This document shows positions 49,339-60,400 of a stretch of 64,000 bases of DNA, one piece after another. The notes beneath the pieces are model-generated. The model worked only from the letters and a program-made list of their open reading frames with translations, ran no database searches and was not told where the DNA came from. This DNA is from Brachionus rotundiformis. Its lineage: Eukaryota > Rotifera > Eurotatoria > Ploima > Brachionidae. The translations under genes and the position numbers were made by a program. Location of the stretch: positions 2,325,923 through 2,389,922 of the forward strand of contig JAESIW010000200.1 in assembly GCA_016802295.1 (NCBI GenBank), read 5' to 3'. How positions within the stretch are numbered: position 1 is the stretch's first letter; every line of letters starts with the position of its first letter.

Positions 49339-51394
49339 ATGTCTGTTGAGATATCAAATGAACAAAACCTCAATGAAGACGAAGATGAGGCCTGGTTGTA
49401 CGGTGAAAACAATCATAAAAATCAATCCAATGAGTAAACTATATATTTTTACTTAAATAAGATTTTGCTTACAAAAAATTAAATTTAAGAGGTGATTTAG
49501 GTGAAGCAAATGGTGAAGCAAATGGTCAACAAGAGGCAAGAAAGATAAATTATCATTTAATTTGCTAATTTTTTTATAAATCTAGATAAATGAGAATGAA
49601 GTGGTAGAAAAACCAGATGCTGAAACTGTTCAACAAGACCAAGAGGAAGTTGGCAAAATTTCTGAAACCGAATCACCAAATAATGATGAAGACGTTGCTG
49701 ATGAAAACAAGAATGAAGATATGGAGGAACAAGATGAGGATGAAGATGACGATGATGATGGGGTCAATATTGTAATTTCTGATATTAAAAACATAACCAC
49801 CCAACCAGCAGCTGGTTTACAAGGATTAAACCGGTCCAAATCAGTAACTGGCTCGGCGACAATAGTTCCGGCAACAGCCATGCAAACTGCCAAAGCTACA
49901 CTTCCTGTCCAAACCAAAGGAATAGAGCTTGAGGCCCCTGGTTTAATAAATGGAGTGCCCACTGATCAGTATGAAATTGGAGACTTGAAAGACGAGGACA
50001 AACCATGGCTTCAACCAGGAGCGGACATCACTGACTATTTCAACTACGGGTTTACAGAAGAGACTTGGATTGCTTATTGTCTCAAACAAAAGCGTCTAAG
50101 AAGTGAAAACAACATGTTAAAGTCTGGCATTCAAATAATGCAAAATCAAACAGGAGTTATGGCAAATGCTGTCAATGGACCGAATGTCAATGGATCTTCA
50201 CTAATAGCTATAAATACACATAGTACTTTAGTCACAGGACAACCTCCAGGCAATCAGCCAAATTTTAATCCTAACATGATGCCGCCACCACAATCAATTA
50301 ACTTTCCCAAACCTCCTCAATTTCATCCGCGTTTTCCGCCTCCTGTTGGCCAAGCCGGACCTCAACCATTCCAACAAAGAATGGGCGATCAATTGTAAGA
50401 ATCCTTGGAAAAAAAATTTATTTTTAGTTAGCTAAATTGAATTTTTTGAAGTAACATGCCACCACCACACATTCCTGACTTTAGCGCCCCTCCTCCAAAC
50501 TGGAATCCATCCGGAGGCCCGGGTGGACAGCAAGGACTAATGCCTAGAATGTCTCAAATGCCGCCGCAGCGAATGCCTAATATGCCTATGAGCGGGCAAC
50601 AACAGCCTTTTAATGCACCATTTCAGTATGGTCCACAACATGGAATGCACGATAGACCTCCACCAGGCATGCCATCACATTTTTATCCACAATTTAATAG
50701 AGGTTCTGGACAAATGATGTCACAAGGACCTCAATGGGAGAAAGGGTTTTTAATTTATTCATTTCTTTTAATATTTTAATAATAATTGAATTATTTGTTA
50801 AGAGGTGACCCTCAGCATCGCCCATCTAGGAGCCCCACTCCTGGTCGAAAATCTCCGCTGAAATCACCAAATCAACAAACTTCTGGTGATCGCTTCTCTA
50901 AGGATTCAGAAAAATACAAATCAAGGTACATTTTTTAAGGATTTTGGAAATTATTTTTCAAATTTTTTTAGGGACTATGCCAATCGGGATTATGACAAAG
51001 ATCATAGGAGATCACCGAGTCCTTCGAGAAGACATAGACGAGATCATGATCGGAGAGATTATGACCGCAGAGAAAGAGATAGAGACCGGGATCGTGATGG
51101 AGGAAGGTCTAGAGAAAAATCAAGAGAGCGGTCTAGGGAAAGGTCTCGTTCTAGGGACAGAGACGATAAATATAAACGAAGGTGAAAATTTAATTTAAAA
51201 TAAATTTTTATTTTTTTTTTACTTTTTAAAATCTATTTAGTCGTCATAGGTCTGATGAGGATGACTATCGTTCTTCTTCAAAATCACATAAACGCTCAAA
51301 AAAATCCTCTCGAAAAGATCGAGACAGTAATGATCGAGAATTTTCTAGTAATCCTAGTCAAAATCAGGAAAATACCGAGATAAAACAAGATTAA
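49339..51394 (+). CDS. FIP1, pre-mRNA 3'-end-processing factor (CPSF subunit)
   Basis: Nuclear subunit of the cleavage and polyadenylation specificity factor that binds U-rich RNA and recruits poly(A) polymerase. Seven exons give 576 aa: 49339-49433, 49490-49535, 49586-50394, 50452-50745, 50803-50925, 50972-51181 and 51241-51394. The acidic N-terminus includes an Asp/Glu run. The conserved FIP1 block lies at about residues 180-215: DKPWLQPGADITDYFNYGFT then EETWIAYCLKQKRLR. A Pro/Met/Gly/Gln-rich region follows, and the C-terminus is rich in Arg-Asp, Arg-Glu and Arg-Ser pairs (RDRDRDRDGGRSREKSRER), as in FIP1L1. Intron 2 (49536-49585) appears to be GC-AG: the donor reads GAG|GCAAGA and every nearby GT donor leads to a stop. 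An AATAAA at 51451 lies 57 bases past the stop. The Maf gene follows on the same strand 316 bp later. Confidence 0.94.
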
Positions 51395-51710
51395 AAATAC
51401 ATGTGGTGTATTCATTGTTATTTTTGATGAAGAATATGAGTTTAAAATCTAATAAATATTTTCTTTGAAAAAAATTTTAAATTTTGTTTATTTTTTTTCA
51501 ATGTTTTCGTCTAAAATTGAGTATTAAAATGTACATTTGTATTTTATTTAATTTTTCTGACTGTTTTTAACAGGCTTTAATAAAATTTGGATAAAAATTA
51601 TCAGATTTTTTTTAAAAACAGGTAGTTGTTTACCTATCGATCAATATTTTATCAATTAAGCAAATTTTTTTAAAATAAGTTTAATTTTTAATATATTATT
51701 TAATAAGAAT

Positions 51711-54223
51711 ATGCTCGGACCAATAAAGCATTTGCTTGAAAATAAGAATATCATTTTGGCTAGCGGTAGCTCGAGGCGAAAAGAAATTTTGGAAAAAAAC
51801 TTGGTATTCATAATATTTTAAAATTTTTATCAGAAAAGAGACAAAGTTTTAAAAATTAAATTAAGTCAAGTAAATTATCTGTCTTTGAGGAGCCAGGGAT
51901 GATTAGTTGTTTTTTTTGTTCAAGTATACAGCTTTGCCCGCATAGCCGAGTGGTTTGCGTGTTAGTCATGCAAGCAGGGGGGCGAAGGTTCGATCCTCGC
52001 AAGGGTAGAATCTTACGAATGTCTCTGTAGTACGAGGCGCATGTTTCAAACCCCTTTCATTAAAAAAATGGGGGGCCTGTTTCGACACGAATAATTGCGG
52101 TGTTGATGATCAACTCGATGCAGTAACCTCTGTGTCAGATCGGAGCCAATGCTCAAAAAGGTACTGGAAAAGGAGATGAGCGCCTCCCCATTATCCGCTA
52201 GGATAGAAAAGGGCTAATTATATACACCTTTGAACATACTTCTTCCTATCTTTGTTGAGCCAATTCTGATAATAATAACCAAGAAAATTAATTAAGATTT
52301 TTTATTTTTAATAAAACTTGGATTAAAAATAATGAAAATATTACACTAAATTTTAAGTTTGTTATTAACACTAGAAGCACCAAAATTTTTAACTACTAGA
52401 AGCACCAAAACGAGTCATTTTGACTCGTTTTAATGAAATCTAATGGATAAAAAATTATTAATCGGATAAATCTATTCAAAACTTAATTTTAATTGAGTGA
52501 ATTAGCTAAAAAAAGTATCTAGCAAAAAATTGATCTTTTATTGAATTAATTTCTTTTTGAGCCTATTCTTCGTCTTTCATGTAAAATACAAAAACTTTAA
52601 TTTTCGCTTTTATTAAATTTGCTTATTTTCGTTCAAGTATTAAGGTTTGAGTCAGTTTTTTAAAAATTTGTATACTTTTTATTTATATTTTATGACTCAT
52701 AAATTGATTTTGTAGCTAAATTCAAAATTTTAATTGAAAAACGAGTCAAAATGACTCATTTTGGTGCTTCTAGTAGTATGTACTTGATTTTGCACAAAGA
52801 CAAATTTTTTTTTATCTGAATTTAGTTAATATAGAAAGTTATTCTTATTTTTATGCTGAAAAAAAAAAGTTATGCTCTAATAACAATAGTTTACTTGGAT
52901 ATTAGCGGCCAAAAATCGAAAAAGAGTCATTTTGACTCGTTGGTGCTTCTAGTGTTAAGCGGTTTAACTGGTTTATAAAATATCAGCAACATTTATTTAT
53001 AATTTTTTTTAGTTAAAATATTTTTTTACAAATTTATTTTTGTAAAGAATAGATAACTTGGTGAACATTTTATCAAATTTCCTTTGGGATTTCTTTCTTA
53101 TTCACTCCTTTTGGAGGATTGGCATTATTTTTGTATTTTACTTTAGTCATACTTCTATCATAACTCTTGCTCTTTTGTGATTGTTAACCTTCATGTTAAT
53201 GCTCCTTAAGGAATAACTCTGTTTGGTAATTTTCAAGATTACCAAGAAATGATTCCAAGTTTTTTCTACATTATTAATCGTTTGACAATGTCACAGGCCA
53301 ATGTGTCTCGAAACTTGTTCTCAGGCCACCAATGTGGAACATGTAAAGGGTTTTTCCACCGATCTCTTTTTAAATTATTTTTTATTGAAAAACATTTTAT
53401 TCCTTCACCAAATCATATTTAATATTTATTGCACTTATTACAATTTGAATATTTATTTCCAGAATTGCTTTAATAACTTTTTATCATATCAAATATTATT
53501 TGTTATTTTTTGGTTGAGTAAATTATTTTATTAAATTTATTTTAACTAAAAGCGTTAATTATGATTGAAAATAGTTAAAATTAAGGGTCTGAGTATAAAA
53601 ATAATTCCGTCTACATTTCCCGAAAATTTGGACAAAAGCAAATTTGATCCAGTCAGCTATGTAATAGAAAATTCGCGCTTGAAGGCTTTGGATGTGGCAC
53701 AAAAAATTAAGGTTAATAAATATTTATAATTATTTTTGTTACCAAAAAATAAATTTCTTTTTTTTTAGGAAAACGACTGGTTTTTGATAATTGGATCCGA
53801 TACTGTTGTTGAATTTGATAATAAGATATATGAAAAACCTTTCGATAAAGAAGATGCATACAGAATATTAAAATCGTAGAACATCAAATACGTAATTAAA
53901 TTAAGATTAGTACTATAAAATTATTTTTAAGTTTGAGTGATAATACGCACACAGTTCTAACTGGTGTCACTTTGGTCAAAAAAGAAAACCAAGATTTTAA
54001 AATTCATACATTCTATGAACAAACCAGCGTGACATTTGACAAGTTGGACGATAGTGTAATCAATTCTTACATTGAATCAGGTGATCCGTTTGACAAAGCT
54101 GGTGGTTATGGTATTCAATCATTGGGAGCAAGCTTGGTAAAATCTATTAATGGTGATTTTTTTAATGTCCAAGGATTTCCTGCGCACAAGTTTTCAATTG
54201 AACTCAAAAAATTTATTCAATAA
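51711..54223 (+). CDS. Maf-family nucleoside triphosphate pyrophosphatase
   Basis: Predicted to hydrolyse non-canonical or surplus nucleoside triphosphates (dTTP/UTP-type) to monophosphates; in animals the same domain forms the N-terminal half of ASMTL. Four exons give 205 aa: 51711-51803, 53586-53711, 53769-53875 and 53932-54223, the usual length of a stand-alone Maf. Motifs in order: ILASGSSRRKEILE, IIPSTFPENL, ENSRLKALDVAQKI, IIGSDTVVEFDNKIYEKPFD (catalytic Asp in SDTVV), HTVLTGVTLV, TSVTFDKLDD, DKAGGYGIQSLG and a FPAHKFS end. No methyltransferase half is present. Intron 1 is 1782 bp and carries a tRNA-derived SINE and a TTAA-flanked MITE. The other introns are about 57 bp. Confidence 0.9.
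51934..52240 (+). mobile_element. tRNA-derived SINE in Maf intron 1
   Basis: The head resembles a tRNA: it begins GCCCGCATAGCCGAGTGG. The internal RNA polymerase III A box (TAGCCGAGTGG, 51943-51953) and B box (GGTTCGATCC, 51987-51996) have tRNA-like spacing. The A box and a possible anticodon loop suggest a Leu- or Ser-type tRNA ancestor. The 3' side does not pair with the acceptor stem, so this is not a functional tRNA. About 240 bp of GC-richer, tRNA-unrelated body follows and fades out near 52240. The exact 3' end and any target-site duplication were not determined. Confidence 0.7.
52365..52958. mobile_element. piggyBac-like non-autonomous element (MITE) with TTAA target duplication
   Basis: A 586-bp element (52369-52954) is flanked on each side by TTAA. 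Its ends are perfect 15-bp inverted repeats, CACTAGAAGCACCAA at the left and the reverse complement at the right. Internally, ACTAGAAGCACCAAAA recurs at 52395 forward and at 52759-52776 reversed. Next to three of these four copies sits a palindrome of the form GAGTCA-TTT/AAA-TGACTC (52411, 52743 and 52924). No transposase frame is present. TTAA target-site duplication is characteristic of the piggyBac superfamily, though the terminal bases differ from the usual CCC. Confidence 0.8.
52959..53585. other. rest of Maf intron 1
   Basis: Slightly less AT-rich than other intronic DNA, with no sustained open frame. The stretch CGTCKGFF-like near 53320 is too short to call (see rejected items). Confidence 0.4.
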
Positions 54224-54494
54224 TTTTAATAAAATTTTTAGACATAAAGACTTTTTTTATTTTTAATCATTAATTAAAGAATAAGAAATTTATCCCAACA
54301 TTTATTCAATTAAAAAAATATTATTTATAAACTTTTTGTTTCATCGTTATTCATCTCGAATAAGAACAAATTAGTAAATCATAATTTTAACTTTAAAGTT
54401 AACTTCCTAAAAAAAACCAATAAATAAATTGTTAAAATAGACAAACATAATCGAATATTTATTTACACCTAAATTAGACATTAGACTATACAAT

Positions 54495-57400
54495 TTAGTA
54501 ATTTTTTGCATTTAAAATTGAATCCGAAGCCATTAACTGACTTAGGTGCGATGGCATCGTTGGTGTCGAGTTTATCAATTCATTTTTGTAAATTGATTCA
54601 ACTGAATAGTATGTCTTATGATCATAGTTTTTTTTCTCTTCCTCAAAGTATTCATAATAGTTCTCTACATTGTAAAAATCTTTGGATTTTGGTGTTTGTA
54701 GAATTTCAGTCGGTCTGGATGTGTCTTTATAATTTATTTAAAAAAATAATTATTCAATATTAAACAAATTTCGATTAGTCGTGTTGAGTATTTATGTTGA
54801 AATTATATAAAGAATAAAAACTGTTTCTATTAACATTGTTTGAATGCACTCTATTGTGATTTTTGGCCATTCTGATGGTGCCTATAGGCTTGTAAATGTG
54901 ATCCTCAACTAAATAAAATTTATAAAATTCATTCGGGTGCCAACTAAGCGCCAAAAGCTAATCTAAGCGATAGATTCTTAAAAGCTTTGAAATATTTTAT
55001 TTATCGAAGCCAAAACTATTTTATCAATTTTTTAATTTAAAATTCTTACAAGATTTTAATGTTCATATCAATATTTATGATGTTGCATAAAAAGATAAAA
55101 CTACTAAATTTTTATTTAGTTAGACAATTTCATTTTATGGAATTTTAATAAGCTTCCGATTGTGATTAAGTTTTTATAGACTATTATGCATTGACATTGG
55201 TGTGAAAAAATCTATAATCTAGAAAATTAATGTAACTTTTACTAATTTAATAAGTAGTTTATCTTTTTATCTTTTATTAAAACAAAAATCAAATACCATT
55301 TATTTTTACTAGAAATTCCAAAATATTAAAAATGGAATTTTGGAAATTATTTAAATAATTTTTTTTATTTTCTATGCTACTTTTTTACAGCGATAAGCAA
55401 GGAACAATAAATGCCAAGAGCAGTAATTGATTGCCAAAAACTTAAAATCATAAATCAATATTATTTGGTTTAGCTTGATTAAATTTATTTAAAAAATAAA
55501 TGTTAGTAAAATAAAAAATAATAATATAAATGCTTTTTNNNNNNNNNNNNNNNNNNNNNNNNNNNNNNNNNNNNNNNNNNNNNNNNNNNNNNNNNNNNNN
55601 NNNNNNNNNNNNNNNNNNNNNNNNNNNNNNNNNNNNNNNNNNNNNNNNNNNNNNNNNNNNNNNNNNNNNNNNNNNNNNNNNNNNNNNNNNNNNNNNNNNN
55701 NNNNNNNNNNNNNNNNNNNNNNNNNNNNNNNNNNNNNNNNNNNNNNNNNNNNNNNNNNNNNNNNNNNNNNNNNNNNNNNNNNNNNNNNNNNNNNNNNNNN
55801 NNNNNNNNNNNNNNNNNNNNNNNNNNNNNNNNNNNNNNNNATTTTGGAAATTATTTAAATAATTTTTTTTTATTTTCTATGCTACTTTTTTACAGCGATA
55901 AGCAAGGAACAATAAATGCCAAAAACTTAAAATCATAGATCAATATTGTTTGGTTTAGCTTGATTAAATTTATTTAAAAAATAAATGTTAGTAAAATAAA
56001 AAATAATAATATAAATGCTTTTTTTTAAATTTACAATTAATTTTAAGTGTTAACAAAATAAAAAAAATGAAAAATGTGTTAAATAAACGAAACGTTGCTA
56101 AAAAGGCACATTAAATTAAAAAAAAAATAATAATATTTCTATATTAATTGCATATAACTAAAGCTTTAAAGTGTTTATAGAAGCAATAGATATATCTTTA
56201 TATTTACCATTGTCCAGGATGTCTAGCGAATTATTAGACAATGATTTAACTCCTCTGGACGCAGACGAATTGAAAGCGATTTGACGACTTTTTTCTTTTA
56301 TTTGCTCGGCCAGCTCTTGTCTCAACTCGAGCAGCTAAAATTTTTAATTAGATATATGTCTATATTGAATGAAGACTGGTCATAAAACTTTACATGCTCT
56401 CTGGCTTTCTTCTCCTTTTCATAGCTAACTTCTATCTCATATTCCCTTGAATCTGCCGGATTGGAGTATACATTTGTCTTGCTTTGTCTATTGTTAGCTT
56501 CATCCAGGTTCATCTGTTGAAGTGTTTGCAGCGCTATCATTTTTTTAATCTCCATTATTCGCTTTTCTTTTACCAATCGTTCATCATCGTTCAAATCTAT
56601 TTCCGGCTCCAAATCCAAATTTCCTCGCGGTATTGAATAAATTTCTGGTTTTTCCAACTTGAATAAAACATTATTTAATTTTTTTAGCTGATAAATTTTA
56701 AAAATCTATTCTACATTTTTGACTATTTCTTCTGAATAATCTGCATCGAAGTATTCCATTTGATTTTGTTGTGTAAATCGATTGATCAACTCACTTTTAA
56801 TAGATTAATTTGAAAATTAAATCCTTTTAAAAATGTATAATTTAATTACTTGTCACAAGCTCCTCTCAGTTCTGGTTTTACCAGAGCAATTTTGCGACTA
56901 CTATTCGCTTCTGTATCAACAATACTTTGCTGAATACTTACGCCCCCATTTCCAAATAGTCTTTCTCTTGCTGTCACTTGATTGTTCTGTATTGGTTGAA
57001 AGTAATCTCTTGGCTAGAAAAAAATTAAATTACTTTTCTCATAAATCATTTATATAAAGTTTAAAATAAGTCGCTTACATAATAATTCTGTGGAAATTTT
57101 CCGATCGAAGAGCGTTTCTTTTCGGAAATAACCTCGCGTCTAAAATTTTGACTTTTTGACGGAAAAAAATTGGCATTCTGGTTGGGCTGTTGGACATTAA
57201 TTTGCAATTGTCGAGGTCTGGAGTTGGTAAAATTAACCGGTTGAAATGAATCCGATTTGTTCTGCTCGTCGCCAGAGTCTTGGTGATGAATAGTCAATTT
57301 CTTCCCATTGATTGAATTGAATGCGCTAAAAACATTATTTGATGATGAGTTGGCTTTGTTTGAGCTTTCTGAAGAACTAGCAGGTGAACAAACAGAATCA

Positions 57401-60400
57401 ATTGATTTAGACATAACTTTTTGGTCATTTATCTTGTTTGAATTTAGTAAATATTGGTGATGGTGTGCTTGGTAAATGTTTTTAGAGTAGCTTTGTCTGG
57501 AACCAGAATGATTTAGTAAGTTTTCACTCGAGTTAAATTGATTGTTAGATTGATTGAGTATTTGTTTGTTGGCAAGGCTAGGAGAACCGAATTTTCTGAT
57601 GGAAGTGTTTGCCTTTGACTCAGATCCCACGGGAATTAAAGATGCCCGAAACATGTTTGGAGTCTCCCCTGAAGGCTGACTTGATTGGGATTTGTTCAGC
57701 GTGTTTTGTACTTGTTGATGATAGACTAATTCGTGTTTACATTTGTCTGTTATTGTGTCATTTAAAAGCTGGTTAACTTTGGTCAATTGCATTTTTAGAA
57801 GATCCATTTCTTGATTTAATGCATTGTATTGCTGAGTTAAAGACTTTTCTGTAGATAGGTTTTGGTATCTTGAAAATATGCTCATTTGATTGTCAATCAA
57901 TTTCTCAATTATGATCTTGAAGGAAAAGAATGTTATTTAATTAAAAATATAAACGAGAATTTTAATAATTTCAATTATTGATTAGTAAATAAAAAAGCAC
58001 TTTATAAATTTTTTTAAATTAATTGATTAATTGAGAATATTTTAAATCAATTATATGGAATTGTTCTACCAAAGATTACAATTATAAAGCATGTATAACT
58101 TACTTAATTTTTCTTCTAATAGAAATCAAAAATTAATTTTTATCACAATAATTATTTTAAAATTTAAACTAAAATAGAACTTAAATTATTTTTTTATCTT
58201 TTATGTACAAATTAATTATTTTATTTTCGATTAAGGTTTATTAAATAATTTCAAAATAAACTCAATAAGAATATTTTAAGTCTATTGAAAGCTTTTCTAA
58301 ATCTAAAAGAATTTTAGCTCAATTTTTTTATCAAAACTTTTTGACATTAATATACTAATTAATTATCAAGATTGAGTATGAATTATATTTACCTTATCTT
58401 CTAGTAAGAGCTCGTTTTCGTGCTGCATTTCAACAATTTGGTACTCATATAGTCTCAGAATATTGGAAAATTTGTTCAGGCCTGTTTGATCTAGATTAGA
58501 CGGATCTTCATAAATTTTTTGGTAACCACTTCCATTTTCAATGTTTTGTGCCAGTTTGAGGTTATTTTCAATTGAGTCCATCTTTAAATTTAATTAATTT
58601 TTATCTTTTCAAATTAAATATTCTAATTTACTTTAGCCTCTATTTTTTTAATTCTGTCCTTAATTGATTGGTAAGAGTCATGCAAGCTCATTGTTAAATC
58701 GTTAACATTAACACTTTCGTCCATTTTAGAACTATTTCTAAAAAATAAAAAATTCATAAAAATTTAGCCATTATTTTCTATCCAAGACTAACAATTGGTT
58801 TTGTCTGTGCTGGTACATTAACTCGTATGGTTCATATAATTTCTGTAGGGTTGAAAATCGCTGCTGCGAATGATTCAGCAGGACGAAATTGCGCCTTAAT
58901 TGCCTAATAATCATTTCAAGCTCATTTTTCTGTAACAATTCCAATTGACATTTGGTAATGTTGTAAAAATCTGTAATAGATTTTGTATTTATCTTTGGAG
59001 ATGATATATCCGATATAGACTTGAAACTTTTTTCTTTTTCTCTTTCTAAAGCGGCCGACGCAGCTGCAGCAGCTTCGGCGGCAGCAGCTATTTTTTCCCG
59101 GTCAATGTAATCCACATTGCGTTGATTGGTACCCTTGGCAATGTAAATTTCGTTTTTGTCAGCTTTTTTGGCCGAATTACTAATCAAATTTTGAATAGCT
59201 TTGTAATTTTTGTCACTCTTAGCCTCCGGCAAGTCTTGGCCATGATCATTGTTCACTAGGCTTTGAGTCATTCTGGTCATGTCCACTATCGGCTTTTCAA
59301 AAGCGTCATATATTGATTTATAGTCATAAATATGATTGGTGGAGCCGTACTTATTATTTTTTTTAGATGACGACAAATTGGCCTGGTTGGACTTGGACGA
59401 CGACTTGGTCAAACTGGAACTGCGCTTATGTTTGGACTTTGGGTCGTTGTCGAAGCTTTCATTTAGATATTTTTGGTTATAAGAGTTGTTTAGACGCTCA
59501 TTGGCTTCGTTGTCAGTCTCCAGGTCGCTATTGACCACTTCTTTTTTTTTATTTTTCTTGGTCTTTGATGGTCGGTCGTTTAAAATTTCATCGTCACTAA
59601 AGGCTAGTTTTTTTTTAATATTTTTTTTATCCGGGTTGTTTTTGTCCTCTATTTTGTTTGAAGACAGCGATGAGCGAAGTTTCTTGCCATTGAATATGTT
59701 CCGATGGCTAGTTCCTGGGCTGTTGGGTGCCGAGTTGGATTTGGATGAGCGCTTGGAGCTCGACTGGTCGTGCTTCACTATGAAATAGTTGGAGTTATTA
59801 GCGCGCAGGGAAATGTTGGACGAGCTCCTGTTAGAGGCTCGTTTTTCACATATACCCCTTGTTTGGCTGTTATTTCTAAAAATTAATAAAATAATTATAT
59901 CTATTTTTCTCATTATCTAATTTTTATACTTTAACTGCGATACAAAATTAAATTTATTGATCCATTCATTCATAGAAGCTGCTGACTCGGCTGCCAAATA
60001 CACAAACATGTCCGAATTGTTTTCTGAATTGTTTTCGTCCGAATTTACCAACTCGACCTTAAATTTATTTTTGTTTATTTTTTAATTTTTAATCATTTAA
60101 TAAACATATGAAAATCAAATTATTTATTTTTTATTTTTCTTAAGATTTTTCAAGAATCTCGAATCTATAAAATTTAATAAGTATTCTTTTTTTCTAGTAT
60201 TTCTTTCTTAGCTATTAAGATTATTTAATTGAAAATAAAAAATATATATTTATATTTTTCTTAAAAATTGAAAATTAAATTCTGATTACTTTAAAAGAGT
60301 GTTTTTTGTTATAGGCTGAACTACCATCTTTTTTGACAGTGGTTCTTGCATGAGTGTTATTGAGAAAAATAGTTCCGCAGTGTTTGGTCATGGAAGAGTC

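Noticed and set aside
51943..52005. Functional tRNA gene
   Set aside because: A and B boxes are present, but the acceptor stem has no 3' partner and a long unrelated body follows, so it is called a SINE.
53310..53370. Nuclear-receptor-like motif CGTCKGFFHRS
   Set aside because: It resembles the P-box but lacks the other zinc ligands, the spacing and any flanking domain, and it lies in an intron.
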